Source: Citrus sinensis (taxonomy: Eukaryota > Streptophyta > Magnoliopsida > Sapindales > Rutaceae). From it: DNA of 64,000 nucleotides. The notes beneath the pieces are model-generated. The model saw only the letters and a list, made by a program, of their open reading frames with translations, was not told the origin of the DNA and made no database searches. Below, in pieces: positions 34,866 through 55,560 of the stretch. The stretch covers positions 20,152,501 to 20,216,500 of the forward strand of contig NC_068561.1 of NCBI RefSeq assembly GCF_022201045.2. The letters run 5' to 3'. Both the position numbers and the translations under genes were made by a program. Each line of letters begins with the position of its first letter. Position 1 is the stretch's first letter.

Positions 34866-34930
34866 ATTTGAAACGGGAATGATTACGGTTGGTAAACTTA
34901 GTTGGTGGATATGGTTTGATTGGGACTTAT

Positions 34931-35714
34931 GGCGCGTTTACTCCGGGGAGTAGGGGACCGCAATCCGAAATTGAAATTACTGACCGTGTTTGCTTAGTAA
35001 AATAGAGTCGAAAATTAGAATGGGAATCCTAGACCCACCATAACTTGAGAATGAAAAATGAGTGACTCGTTCTCAACTCTCACGGGAGGGGGTCAGAATG
35101 AGTTCCCACCCATTAAAAAGGATTAACCATTTTGCCTTCTCAAAAGTAAAAATGACTATTTTAACTTTATTTATAATTAATTAATATATTATTAATTAAT
35201 ATATTATTATAATTAATTAATTAATATATTATAATTTATTGTTATATTATTATTAATTAGTTAATATAATTATTACTGTTAATTAATATATTATTATTAA
35301 TAATTATAATTTTTAAATAAATAATCACAATAATTAATATATTGTTATAATTAAATAATTAATATTATTATTAGTTAATATATTTTTATAATAATTATTG
35401 ATATAATTATTATAATTAATTAGCATATTATTAGGTTAATTAATTAAAAAATTTACAATTAGTTAATAATATACTATAGACAGTAATTAATAATAATAAT
35501 ACTTTTTGAATAAATAATCACTATAATTAAAATATAAAATAATAATTATAACAATAATTCATTAAATATTTTTTAATAATTTGTTACAATCTCACACATT
35601 CTAATTTCGAATCTTACAATTTAAGTAAACAACTTATTCTAATTCTCATTCTCTATTTTCATTCCAGCTTATTTCCATTCTTACCCATTGCAATTCCAGT
35701 TTTGTAAACACACC
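34931..35714. mobile_element. MITE-like element, 784 bp, with AT-rich core
   Basis: Left end GGCGCGTTTAC (34931-34941) and the inverse of the right end, GGTGTGTTTAC (35704-35714), match at 9 of 11 positions. Ends of the form GG..GTTTA/GTTTGG are typical of PIF/Harbinger-like MITEs. The interior at 35160-35560 is almost pure A/T built from recombined ATTAATTAATATATTA-type units. A clear target duplication was not found, so boundaries are tentative. A diverged relative of its right half is at about 53490-53620. Confidence 0.6.
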
Positions 35715-36629
35715 AGTACAGTAATCGGACATTGTTAAAAAAAAATTATTGTCAAATAAAACAAGAGAAGTTTTGCGCTTTATATATGGTACACTATTCA
35801 TCCGCAAATGTAGTGCATCTTAATATTATTAATTTGATCAAGTGTTTTAATCCCTATTACTATTATTTTAGTGCCCAACCAATTCAACCGGTCGTGCGAT
35901 ATTTAACATAAAATAAGATAAGACAAGAATAACACTTATTCATAGATGGGGTAGACATTAAGATGAGTAGCATCCTTCTTAAAACACAGTTAAGAACCAA
36001 ATAATAAAAGCAACTGCAACTGGTCTCCAAACTTCGGGCCTTGGTATACCATTAGGGTTTTCTCATTCGTCGGGGGAAGGCATCACTAAACCCAAATGAA
36101 CAAGAAGTAACAAAAATATTAATATAAAAAAAAACGAAATCAAATGATTAAATTTTTCCCAAGTAACAATCTCCAATTAGGGCATCACTTGCGATCCTCA
36201 CTGTTAGGAAAGAAACCAACAGCTCCTCAAACACAATTTGCTGCAATAACCACAAGCTGCAGACTATATAAAATGCTATATCAGTACGTCTACAACTGCT
36301 AAATATTTTGACTAAGAAACTGATGAATCATAAAAGTTACACTGTGATCGGTGAAGAAATATATGATTAGGGGGACGCCGCCCAACCTAAAAAGAAAAAA
36401 AGAATATGAACCATATATACATGTTTGAAGCCGGTTAACTTTTTACTGGCACATTTTTTTAACTGTACAGTGTCTAGCTTAAACACTGTGTCTGTGATTC
36501 TGCTTCAAGCTGCAGGCAGAAAGTTGCTGCTGCTTCTAAATCTTAACCAGCAAAAGGCTTCAAAAGGACAGGATGTTGCTCTCTTCCTTGATATCGGATT
36601 GTGAAGAATAACTATACATATGTGTGTTT
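35715..36629. other. 3' flank of the UBP8-like gene
   Basis: Probable 3' UTR of the minus-strand UBP8-like gene in the portion nearest 36629, then intergenic DNA. No separate gene is seen. Confidence 0.5.
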
Positions 36630-43246
<6,617 letters not shown>

Positions 43247-43471
43247 GAAAACGGTGTGTTGTCGTAGAAATGGAGGTAATAATCGATTCGGATTTTGAAT
43301 GATAATTTATTAATTTTTTCAGTGCTTTATCATTTAAATCCTTAGTCTTTTACATATTATTAAATCATGACAAAGATTATTTATTTCATTAAACCGGCCC
43401 TGACCTTCTAACAAATGACGACATTGCCCTATTGTTTAATAATTTACATCATATCACAGATGTCCTATGGG

Positions 43472-43950
43472 TGTGTTTGGCAAATCACATTAGCGAGTAT
43501 TATTGATGGATCCAGTATTAACTAAAATGAAATCCATATTTGATGATTTATGAATCTAATAATCTACATTATGGTGCAATATAATGTATTACAATGTAAA
43601 TTGCGGTTCATTGTGGATCCCAAGTTTGTGTAATACATTAATTTTTACCTAAAATATTAATAATAAATATATTTTAATTTTTATTATAACCAAAATACAA
43701 AATTAAATTATAGTATTACATTATATTATTTAATAATACTATGTTTTTCTTTTGTAGGGATGACGCTATGTTATATTTATACATTAGTAATTAATATAAA
43801 ATAATTAAATAATATTAATTTATTAATATTAAATTTATACAATATAGTATAATAGAAACAATATACAACATTATTTTAACACAATAGTAATGTCATATGG
43901 TAAATACAATACAGCTGCATTAAATAATGCAATCTAATGTACCAAACACA
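43472..43950. mobile_element. MITE-like inverted-repeat element
   Basis: The left end TGTGTTTGGCAAATCA and the inverse of the right end TGTGTTTGGTACATTA agree at 13 of 16 bases. The interior is AT-rich and non-coding. No convincing target duplication was seen. Confidence 0.5.
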
Positions 43951-44471
43951 TTATATATGTCTTATTCGTGTTCAATATAAATTAGATCAATATGAATCTC
44001 ATCCATCTATTAACCATCTTAAAATAATCTCAAATTCTAACTTGATCCGTTTATTTAATGTGTCACTCGTTTAACATATTTTTAATTTTTAACTATTTTC
44101 TAAAAGATTTGTAGCGTTACCAACTTAAACTCTTATAAACTTTTGTCTAAATTTCTTTAAAATATGAAATAAAAATATAACATAATTGCATGAAATAAAA
44201 ATATGTCAATATGATATGTCAATCAAATGGTTAATTATGTTATAAACTTATTCATACATTATAAACTCTGAACACACAATTATTCTAAAACACGTAATAC
44301 AATCTAATTAATAACCATTTCATTATAGATCAAATTAAACTTTCTAACACATGCTATATTCATATTAAAATACTGAGTCGTGATATAAATTATCACTTCT
44401 TTATATGGGTTCGTAGACTATTACAACAGAGCAACGAAATCTTTAAATAAAAATGTGTGGTAAACTACGTG

Positions 44472-44730
44472 CTAGTTAAACAAAATGAATAAGTTGAGGA
44501 ACCTATATGATAAAAGAGCATTCTCGTCTTTCCCCCTTTGCGAAAGCAACAGTGCGGGGCCGTGTGGAGAAGAGGTTGTGACTGGGGAGGACAGGTGGCC
44601 TACACGTGCTTGAGTAGCGAGTGAGGTTGAAGAGGATTGGTGTAGATCGTTCTGGGTGGGTCTGTATAGACTGTAATAATCGGTTAAGCTTTTTAGCGCT
44701 CTCCACCGTACGGTGAATGACACGTGGAAT
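44472..44730 (-). other. GC-richer patch with two overlapping ORFs lacking ATG
   Basis: In an AT-rich desert this 260-bp block is clearly richer in G+C. On the minus strand two overlapping frames stay open for about 65-80 codons, one reading LNRLLQSIQTHPERST and RYSSTCRPPV, which has presequence-like composition. Neither frame begins with ATG and no downstream exon was found. It may be a decayed first exon or promoter (a CACGTG box lies at about 44720). Confidence 0.35.
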
Positions 44731-47700
44731 AATTATTGGAGAATGGGGTCCTCAGGTTTCAAAAATTTTGAAGAAGTTTTTTTTGGATAATCTTTGTTTT
44801 ATTTGATTTTAAATTTTACACCCAACTCGAAAGTGATAATTATGAATTAATGTGGATTAACCGTTTAATTAGTGTAATTCATCCTCTGCATTATCATCTC
44901 TTTTCGTTTTTCATTCATTATTCATATTTATCCACAAGTAAATTATACATTATTGTTTTTTTTTTAAGGGAGCATTTCTTATGAGGAGATCAAGGCCCAA
45001 TGTTTGTGAATGTTTAGTTTTCTTCAATATTAAAAAGTAAAAAGACATTACTTTAATTATATAACAAAAGGTGGTTTTAAGATCCCAAGATGAGTCTCAA
45101 CTTGAGAGTAACATTCATCTTTTAAATAGGAGTCTTAATTTTCTCGATTATAAAATCCATTATTAATTAGATTAATGATGCGTAGCACTCATGACTTAAC
45201 CGGTGGGGGAAACAATCAATCAGAAAACGGTTAATTTACTGTTAAATTTGGCTGTAATGTCATTGCAATTTGTAAGCACTCAACTACTTTTCATGCAAAG
45301 GGCAAGCTCAGGCCCAAGATTTATTAGAACACAAACAATTTGGACCACTTTTAGCCCAACCATTTCAAATTTCGGTGCAAATCAAGCCCAATCAAAAGGG
45401 TAAGAAAATAAAATGTCATGTTACTCGTAAAATATGAAACGAATCCCACCCACCTTGACAAAAAAAAAGAAAAAAAAAATCTTGTAAAATTAAAGCAACC
45501 AAAATTTTTCTTCTACGATGTCACTTGAATATTTTCTTCTTTGGTAATTATTACTTCAAAATTTCTTAAAGACAAAATTGGCTTTCTTTTAATGTCAATA
45601 CACTTGACTTTGCGTTGCATTTGATCATCTAAATTCTCAAGTCCATTCAATTATATTTACGTGCATGTTTCGTTGTTCTGCATTTATTCTGCATTCAAGA
45701 ATGGCATGCTTCATTAATCCACTCACATTGAAGACACAGCAACGGCCAACGGGCCCTTGCTTGCTTTTGTCAATTTCTTTTCACCTTTTCATTTCTTGCT
45801 TCCCAGTTACCATGTCCATGGCCACCAAGCTTTGCTTTAGGTTACAATATCATCATAAAAATCTTTAAAATCTCCATACATCTACGATAAATATTTCATA
45901 ATGTCTGCCACGACGTTCAAATTCAAGTTCACGTTAAGCTCACCATTAACGTCACCATGACAAGAAAAATTTACGTTACTTGGAACAATTTTACTAAATC
46001 CGTCCAGTAAAATTTTGTCACGTATTGCAAATTAGTTCTCTTACTATCACAATCACTATATATCCTGATCAGTCAACATCGAACCAAATTAAGCTTTTTG
46101 TCAAAGCTAACAACTGCTCGTTGGCCCTAAAAAGCTGTAAGATTCAATGGGTTCCTTTGTATAATCATCAAGCGTATAGCCCTTCTGAAACCTTCACCTG
46201 CATGGTCAATAATAATATTTCTTTTTTCTTTCATTTTCTCAGTAACCAAACATCTCATCCGTAAAAAGTTAAAAACGAAGACAATTCAACAACTGGGATG
46301 TCTTTCTCACATCCATTCGAGTTCAACAAGTCCACACACGTCTCCATTACCACAGCTTGCATGCATCATTGTCGGTTGATCTTTGGAGAGACAAAATGGT
46401 GACAATTGGCTGACATGTAACGCCGCATTTGAGAGAGAGAAAGAAATAAAAATAAAAAGGAGAGATTGATTAATTGACATCGTTGGATAACGGGACGTGA
46501 CGGCACCACCAATGTTCTGAACCCTGGGATTCTCCTACATTAATTTAAACCGATGATGATCCAACAACTTGAGGATGAAAATGATCAAAAAGCGGTAAAC
46601 GCGGCCCTCGTGCATCAAGTGTCCTCATGTGTCTCCCAACTAATGGCCTGTTTTATTTTAATCTCCTGTGTAATCATTTCTTCCCATTGAACGGTCAAAA
46701 ACTTCACAGCCCATCTTTTTATTATTATTATTATTTTTTTATAATCCTAACCAGAGGAATTGGAGAACGCCATAATTGACTGTGGAGAACACTCACCCCC
46801 ACCACCACCTTAGCTACCTGGCAATTAAAGAAATTAAATAATTCGTGAAAGGCATTGATTTTTATTTTTTATTTTTTGTTTTTTTACTTTCACTACAAGT
46901 GCCTAAAATGAACATGATATTTGATATTTGATGATGATCCAATACTATTATAAAAGAACGTGATATTTCAACTTATTAATCCAAAATCCTATTGAATCAT
47001 ATTCAGACTAACATTAATACTAAGAGAGAAAAAAAAATTAATAGCATGTCATATCTCTATAGTCCATGCACGTGTGCCTCAAATACTTAATTAAATCGAT
47101 AACACGTATATTTGTATGCGATGTGTTTTCAAAAAATGAAAATGTTTCTCTAAAAATGATATAAAAAATAGTGTAAAACCGGTTGTAACCCCTAGTCCTG
47201 CCCGCCGGAGATACCAGCTTCCCCACCAATTGGATTGAATCTGATTGGTGACGTGGCCATTAACTCGCTTTTTTTTTTTTTTCTAAAAATATCCCTATTT
47301 TTAATTTTTTATTCTAAATTGGGACGCTTTTTCCTATGAAGTCAACATCATTTGCTTTGTTTTGTGGCTGCCCTGCATCTTTGTCACTACCAAAATTCCA
47401 CATATGAAAGCGTGTGTATGCTCTGTTTTCTACTGGGTGTTTTTAAACATTGTTTTTTTTTTATATTCGGTGGTGTTGTTGCTTTCAATGTTATTGGTTT
47501 TTTAAAAAAACACTTCTTGTTTATAAAATGCTCTTGTGAACGTCAACAACATTGCATTGGCGTTTCTCATTCGTTTCCATATTCTTTATGACAATAAAAT
47601 CTATATATATATTAATGCATATTAGATATTATATTGAAAACGTATTACTAAATATATATATATATATATTCTCATCGAACATTACAAAATTAATAAAAGA

Positions 47701-50700
47701 TAATATATGCTCATCTTTGTAAGTTATAAATCTTTTATTATTAGTAATAAATTTTTCATTATAAATTCGAACTTATGTCTTAATTTGATATGTACAAGGT
47801 AAAATTTAAGAAATATAATTAGAGGTAAGCCTAAAGAGAAGATTAGCATGAGCGGTAGCTTGAACTAACCAATATAAATTTCTTTTGGATCCATAAAAAT
47901 TTTTTTTAAAAAAAATTATTAGTTTAGGCAATTTATTAGAACATTATTATGAAAATTTATGATCAAGGACGAAATTAACCTGCAATTATTATGAGGGAGA
48001 CGAATCCAAAATTAAAATTTAATGTTTCTATCAAGCCGATTATGCGTCGCTAATGGACAAAACCTAGTTGCCAAGCATATACTCATCCAAAAGCTATATA
48101 AAAGTTTCATAGTAAGATTCAATTTTCATGACATAACAATTGATTTGATTTGTTAAAAAAAATAGTACACAAAAATTAAAAACTTTATGAGAGTCTTATA
48201 TACACTTTTTTTTTTCTTTTACACAAAGTTGTGTAAAGATTTTCCATGGTTTGGCTCTTTTCTTCTTGTATCGGTGGCACACGAACAAACAGAATAAAAA
48301 ACTAAGAAAACGACTATAAACAATAGAATATAAAAAAGGATTTTTTATTGCGTAATAAAAGACTTAGTCAACAAGACTTTGAATGGATAATTCGATGAGG
48401 TTTCTGACACAGAGCCAGCTATTTGTTCGTAGTTTCCCCTTTTTGCTAACCACTCTTGTCCAAAATTTGGACTCAGAAGTTGGCCGGTTAAGTCAATATT
48501 TTTATTACACAAAAAACAAATTTAGTGTTTCTTAATTATTCTTATACTGAGAATCAAAATAAACTGAACAATTATGCATATGAAAATAAATTATAAAAGA
48601 CTTCTTCTAGTATCAATGCATACGTAAGTTACAAAGCCAGTAGACCAAGATCAGTCTCGACTCTTGATGTTCATAGCTAAATTCTAATTCAAAAAATATA
48701 TGTTTTAAATTTAAGAAAATTTGACCCTAAAAGCCTAGTTGAGTCGTTTTTAAGTAATTTTATTTAGTCAACTACTTAAGTTCAAACCCGAGAAGAGCTA
48801 GATGGTTACAAAGTGATTTGACTTATTCCTTTATTCTTTTAAGAGGGAAAAAAATTAAGAAAGTTTAATTTTAGTTTTGAGATAACAAGTATATCAAGTT
48901 AAGAACTATATTAGACTTGTTTTTCGGCATTGACATAATTGGATAGATTCTCCTTCTCCTTTCCATAACACCCAGTGACATTGAAACTAACTAAACATAT
49001 AAATTAATTGATTTATTGAAAATAAAGGAATTTAAAATTTAAAATACCGAAATTTTACGCCTAGTGGAAAAAAGTAAAATTGACCTCTTCAATTAACATT
49101 CTTTTTTTACAGTATTTATATGCAATGTCCGATAATAACAATAAATGCAAGTATCGATCCGTCACAAACAAAGTTCTAATGTGAAAATTTAAAAAAAAAA
49201 GTAAGAAAATTAAAATTTAAAATGTACGCTTAAGGGTTTGTTTGGTAATATTATAACTTTCGAAATAATTGTTATTAGTTGTGCTATTAAAATAATTAAA
49301 TGTGAAGAGACCCAATCAAATGTTTGGTAAATGTTATTTTTAAAAGTGCTATAAATTTTAAAAACAACAGTATGTATTTAGTAAATCTTATTATTAAATT
49401 GCTATAGTAACGTAAATGGGTAAATTGGATAAAATATTGAATAAAATTTATTTACACATGTATAAACATGTATATAAAATTTTTTTATTGTGTATATATA
49501 ATAATTAAAATTTTTAGTTTATATTATTAATTTTATTTGTTATTTTGTTATCTCATTATAATTGGTGAAAATAATAATCTATTTTAAGTTAATGATTTTA
49601 TTTTCTAATTAATAAAGATAATTTTATATTTTTTAATAATATATATATATTAAATATAAAATTAATTATCAAAATTAAATTCTGAAAAAAAATTCTTCCT
49701 TATTTTTCAAAATCTATTATAAGATAAAGTGATCTTGATAAAAGTAATTTCTAAAAAAATTATTAAATATTAAAATTAAATTTTAAATTTTTAAAATTAC
49801 TTTTTAACCTATAAAAAATAATATTAAATTAACTCAAGTGACTAACGAACAAAAAGAAAATAATTTACCAAGCAGCAACAATAATAATAATAATAATGCA
49901 AATATCGAGCTGTCACAGGAAAAAGCTACCTTCTGCCATTAGTGGGGTCGTTTTTTGGAAGAAATAAAATTGTCACACATTCGTCCGTTTTGTGGGGACC
50001 CAACTCCACCTTTTTCTTCGATTTGTGATCGCTTTTTATCCGAGTCCCCTCTCTATCAATTCTCACTTTAATTGACCAAAAAAAAAAAAAGGCGAAATAA
50101 ATTTATGGTATAAAAACAACGCAATAAACTATTTCTTATTTATTAGTTTATTTAATACCATGTATTATTTTATAATAATTATTAATTCTCCAAGTTGGCC
50201 CTTTATTTCTACCTTATTAAATTCGTATCTGTCGAAAAATATGAAAGTCAAGAGATCCAGTTTCTCTTGATGTAAAACCAAAGTCTTCGTAATAATAATT
50301 TTTTTTATAGTCAAGATAGCTCTTACTTTAGTTTGCAAGTGTGGCCTAGTTCATTAATGATATGCTTCAAATAGTTTTGGCTAATGCCTTATTTCAAAGA
50401 GTTGATCAAACCCACTAATTGTGGTGATGGGACCTTCAATTATTTTTCTATCGAACCCTTTTTTTTATTATTTTTTTCAAAGCAAAGAAAAATGTCCACT
50501 CTTGGCTTCTTTCACCTAATTCACAATAATGCATAAAATAAGAACCAATAAAACCATTGACTAATGGCTTCTTTTAGACCACACCCAACATAATGTAATG
50601 ATATTTTATATTCACATGCTTTTGGCTTTTCAAGTGGTCTAGAATCATATGTCCAAAACAGTGAATATTAATTTTTCAATTAATGGAATCATTTGATTTG

Positions 50701-53489
50701 ATGATGCATAAGGGATTTTAATATCAAATTCTACTCCTAACAAACGTTGAATTAGTAACATCTCTTAGTTTGATGCAAGAAAATAATAATCGGTTCAAAA
50801 TTCTGATTTTTTTTTTTAAAGTTAAACTGGGTTTAGATTTATATTTTAAGTCGTTTTCACAAGATTGATAGGAATATTCCATAATCCATCATGGTCATAT
50901 ATAGCCAATAATTTTTCAATATTAATCTGATAAGTATAAATCTGAACTTATGGGAATGACAATGAATTCACAGTAAATTTTTTGGTTTAAATGTTCTAAA
51001 AATAATAAATAAATAACTGATTTCAACAAAGACAATGTGGCAACATTGAATTATCAGCTCTTAGGCAATTAAACTGGCCATTGGATGCAAAATCTATATT
51101 AAAAAATCATTTGAATGGTTGAGTTTTCATCAATGTTTAGTTATTTGCGCAGAGTATTATTCATTATATTTCTTCTTCCACACATGGTTACGCTATCTTG
51201 TTTAATTGGTCGAACTTTAATTCTTCGCCTTAAAAAGTTTATTATTTTTACAAAAATTAAATTTGAAATTGAACTTTATAGAAAATACATGACTACTAAT
51301 TGACTTAATTGATAAGCGTATTTAAAATGTTACAATGAAATAAAATTAGGATTTTAACTTCTACTTAGGTTTCGTTTGGTATAACTTTTCAAGTAGAGCT
51401 CGTTTAATTAGATCTATTGTTAGTTGAACTTTTACAAATAGAGTTTTTACTCAAAAAAATTTAGTTATTTGGTTGTCAATGAGATCTTTTATTAAACATT
51501 TATAAAATTACTATAATAGATAAATTTTTTAAAATTATTTTATAAAAAGAATAAAATAAGATTGTTAAATAAATAGAGAATAATTTAGATATTTTGACAT
51601 TTAAATAACTTTTTAACCTCTACTTCTAAAAGACTAAAATTTAAGTTTTTGGTAGTAGAGTTCAAAATAACTTATTTAAGATTCAAAAGCTTAAAAAAAA
51701 AAAATCAAACAACAATAAAAATTATGATAAGAACTTATGAGATTAAATAAGCACTTATGACCAATAATTATGTCATTATTACATACTCAAATCAAATACG
51801 ATACTAATACCATGTTAATGAGAACAATCAAAGGGTAACGTGGTTGAATTTCTCTTTCTTTTTATTTCTTTATTTTTGGATAAAATATACCCTCAACTAT
51901 TTATTATTGATTGGACAATTTTGATTTTTGAGCCAAGCTATCATTTAAATTCTTAGTTATGACAAATTATGAAACCCATAAGTTAAGTTAAAGCATGAAT
52001 CTTCATCACGATGAATAAAATCATTCATAATGTGAGGTTAATTAGTATATCACTTTCATCTTGCTAGTTGCCGTCCCAACACTCAAATCATACGGGCATG
52101 CCCAAATTCTAAGGCTCTAAATTAAATAAAGAATAAAGGAAATGAAACTGACCCATGTAAGCATTATATTGCATGTGAATCAATTGTTAACCTTTCATTT
52201 TAATTGATTCTTTCCCTTTGCAAGTAGAAAAGAAAATTCTAGAAAAAAGGAAAATTAAAATCATGTGATTTAAAAAAAAAAAATCCTAACCCTAGCTTTT
52301 AAGCAAAAAAAAAAAAAAAATCCAAACTCGTGCCAACGGAGCACATGTGTTGCACATGCAAGTCAAAAAGGGTCCAGTGCTAGATGGTCATCGATATCGC
52401 TTTAATACTAAGTAACAAAATTGGTGGATCGTATTAAAACATTGATTTATAAGTTGCACACAAATTCAAAAAATTGTAATAAAATCTTTGGTTGGTTGAA
52501 ATGTTATAGGCAATAATTGTTCCGTTGAACATTGCGATCACTAATTCAAAGGTCTAATTATGTTGCAACTGTGGTATGATACCACAATTGTTTTCAACCA
52601 TTTAATCCAACTAATGCAATTGTACAACTGTAAATTCATACCACAGTTGCAACATAGTTTTGCCCAAATTCAATCACTTATACATTTGATTTAAAAATCA
52701 TTAAATTGTTCAATGAAATAAGTAGGATAAATAAATGACATGGCAATAAAATAGGATCCTCTCTTTTTTTTTTTATTCTCTTTTAGATTTCTATGGCCAA
52801 AAAGAAACTATTATTTATTTTTATGATAACATTAAAATTACATAATTAAATAGAGTTTGCATCTTAATTGACGTAATTAAGATTATTATTGATTTTTTTC
52901 CATACAATCACTGAGTAACACATCAAATGTGAGATTAGTTGGAATATTTTGTATTAGCTGACATTATTTCAATTTCTTTTTCACTTGTTTTTGGGTCAAT
53001 TTATTGTCGTCAGATTAATATATTAAAGTAGGTCTTGACTTTCATTCGCAAACCCTTTCACATTTGAAACCCCTTTATATTAGTATGGTTGTTGAACATT
53101 TTGAAAGATTGACAATTATGGGACCAAAGATTTATCTCGTTCATTCACACTCATTCACAAAATAGTAGTGGGGCTAGAATTGTACAGATTTTGATTTAAA
53201 GATTCATTAAATCTCATTGCGAAAATTTTAATTTATATTAATGGAAGTACGTAGGATATGTGTATAATTAAACAAAAGTGACTGAAACCTTATAAAAGGT
53301 AAATCAAATTTATTTAATATTATGGTGCCACAAATATTACGAGTTTTTTTTCTTCTTTTTTTTCAAGATATATGGTATGTGATACGGCTTCTAGTAGATT
53401 AGTTGTTGGATTAATAATAATCCTTATACAGTAATAAAATAATGAGAAGTAAAAATAGATTGATGATTTTTTCTGTTTAACCTAAGGTT

Positions 53490-53630
53490 TAGCTTAACGT
53501 GGAATGGAAATGGAAAATCAGAATGATTATTTATTGTAATTCTCACTCTTCATTCTGATCTAATCCATTTCAATTTTAGCTCCCTTCAATTCTTACCCAT
53601 TTTGATTTATAAGAAGTAAACACAATATCT
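53490..53630. repeat. Diverged relative of the 34931-35714 element end
   Basis: The stretch ending ACCCATTTTGATTTATAAGAAGTAAACAC shares order and spacing of several motifs with the right end of the element at 34931-35714: TTCTCACTCTTCATTC, CAATTCTTACCCATT and GTAAACAC. It is probably a fragment of the same MITE family. Confidence 0.5.
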
Positions 53631-54949
53631 AATTAACGGTTTTATTTGCTATTGCATGAGTGGGGTTTAACTTGGTGGTGAATGAATGCTTAATGAGTTA
53701 TTGATGGTGCTTGGTGAGTTGCCAATTTGGTAAATGGCATAACGAGAAAGACGTTAGAAAATATATATCTTCAAAAAGGGAGAACAAAAAAAAAAAATTG
53801 AAATCTTTTGCTTAATTATCAAATCTCATCCGTTTGCCAAGTTACAGAAATTGATAGCATATCTTGTTAAAAATGCATCACCTGAATTGTTGTTACCAAA
53901 CTAATGCGTGGACGTTCGATGGATGAGACAAATTTTGCCCAAACGTCTTCCTGACCAAAAACAATTATTTGGCTCTTTCCCCTTAATGGTAACAAATTAA
54001 ATGTCACAACCATTATACCATCTATTTTTGTTCCTTGCAACTTAATTTTCTATTGCATTTGTTTATTATTTTTTTGAGATGCGGCGGCACACAGACTCTT
54101 CACTGTTCACGCGGTGTCAACTTTGTGATTCAGAGGGCTATCAAATTATCAAAATCAAGTTGTGGGGTGACGTCTAGTCTCGTTACTAAAATTTTATGAG
54201 GCTTTGCACTCGGTTACAAAATTAATCAGTTAAAAGATTCAGATTTTTAGGTAGAAGGGTAGTATAAAAGAGTGATTTTTAGGTGGAGGGTATTATAAAA
54301 GAACTCTATTCATGCAGTAATAAATAAAAATATTGCTGGTTTTGCATCAAATATTTATTTCATTTTTTTTAATTTTAAAAAGAGAGATAGATTTGATTTT
54401 TGTTATTTTTTAAAGGATAGGATTCTTTCTAAAATAGAATTGTCTATTATTTCAAAACATTGGAATCTTTCTGTTTCTATCAAAGAGTAAAACGATATCC
54501 GAATTCTATTGTTCTCCGGTAAAAAAAAAAAAAAAAAAGGATAAGTTTACCAAAATAATCATAATTTAAATTTGAAAATTTAAATTGTAACTAAAAAGTT
54601 GTTAAAAAAAAAGAAAAAGAAAATCCAAAAACCGCAGCCATACCAAAACTAACCTCGAGAAAATGGATATTGTGATTTTGGATAAATTGAAAAAGAATGC
54701 AAAACGGAAGTCAACTACCCTCGCTCTGTCGTTAACACGCCGTTACTTTCGGGAGACCTCCTCTTCACTGCTTCACTCCCTTTAACCCTATATACCTACC
54801 ATTACCACCTTGTAGTTATAGCTTCTGTTTTGAGATAATAACACCCAGATCCAGAACTTTTACGAAACCTACCAATAAAGACAAAGTATCAATATTTTCT
54901 AAAAAATCCTAATTAATCCAAAAATAATTGACTGATTGAAAATTAAAGA

Positions 54950-55131
54950 GTAATATTATATCTATAAACTCTTGTAGAAATTATTTTTGTGCAAACTAGT
55001 GTGCCGTTAAAAAAAATATAAAATAATAAAAATAAATTATGTGAACTAAGTGATGTCTTTATTCAACCACTCACGTAATATTAATTTTTATAAAAACACG
55101 TAATATAAAAGAGTTTGTAGTTATATTATTA
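54950..55131. mobile_element. Short MITE, 182 bp, with 23-bp terminal inverted repeats
   Basis: The left arm (54950-54972) begins TAATATTATATC and ends AAACTCTT. The right arm (55109-55131) is its inverse with 20 of 23 matches. Size, AT content and long terminal repeats are those of a miniature inverted-repeat transposon. A target duplication could not be settled because the flanks are A-rich. Confidence 0.75.
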
Positions 55132-55560
55132 ATAAAAATTAAAAATTAAAGTGGTGCAAAGACATTGTCAAAAAATCTTGACGACTACTTACTTGAGTAA
55201 AAGATATTTTTCTTCCATATTATAGTTCAAAAATCTATAAAATCTGATTTAAAAATCTACTTTCACTAATAGTATCAGGGTATTAAAATTACACTCTTAT
55301 TATTCATTTTGTGAAAAAATGTAAAGAGTGTACATGAGACTCGAACTAGTGCTCTTAACCGTTTCTTTAGTGGAGTAGGACTACATTACACACAAACTTA
55401 GTCAACATTCTGCGAGGATCTGTATGAAAAGAAAGTATATTTTATGATTTTAGTAGTTATTTTCTTTAAAATTGAAGACCGGGACTCTATTATCCTCTTT
55501 TTGTCTCCTGTTTTAACCATAGTTAACTTTCTCCTTCTCCTTCTGCTTTAGTGCTCTCAG

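Larger units (their letters stand above)
43247..55560. other. 12-kb gene-poor, AT-rich intergenic region
   Basis: No protein-coding gene, rRNA or tRNA was recognised. The content is AT-rich DNA with MITE-like pieces (43472-43950, about 49238-49880, about 51368-51710, about 53490-53630 and 54950-55131), an AT microsatellite near 47650-47670, A/T homopolymers, and one GC-richer patch at 44470-44730. A promoter-like patch with ACGTGG/GACGTGG boxes and CT/GA-rich segments lies at 46290-46820, but no gene follows it. Confidence 0.6.

Noticed and set aside
45203-46264. Three short plus-strand ORFs (66-79 codons)
   Set aside because: No recognisable motif, no splice partners, and surrounding DNA is non-coding in character.
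47352-47591. 79-codon ORF rich in Phe, Cys and Val
   Set aside because: It lies in T-rich intergenic DNA and has no family resemblance, signal peptide context or neighbouring exons.
53560-53585. Similarity of AGCTCCCTTCAAT to the complement of miR159
   Set aside because: Only 13 matching bases, inside a MITE fragment, with no foldback arm and no transcript context.
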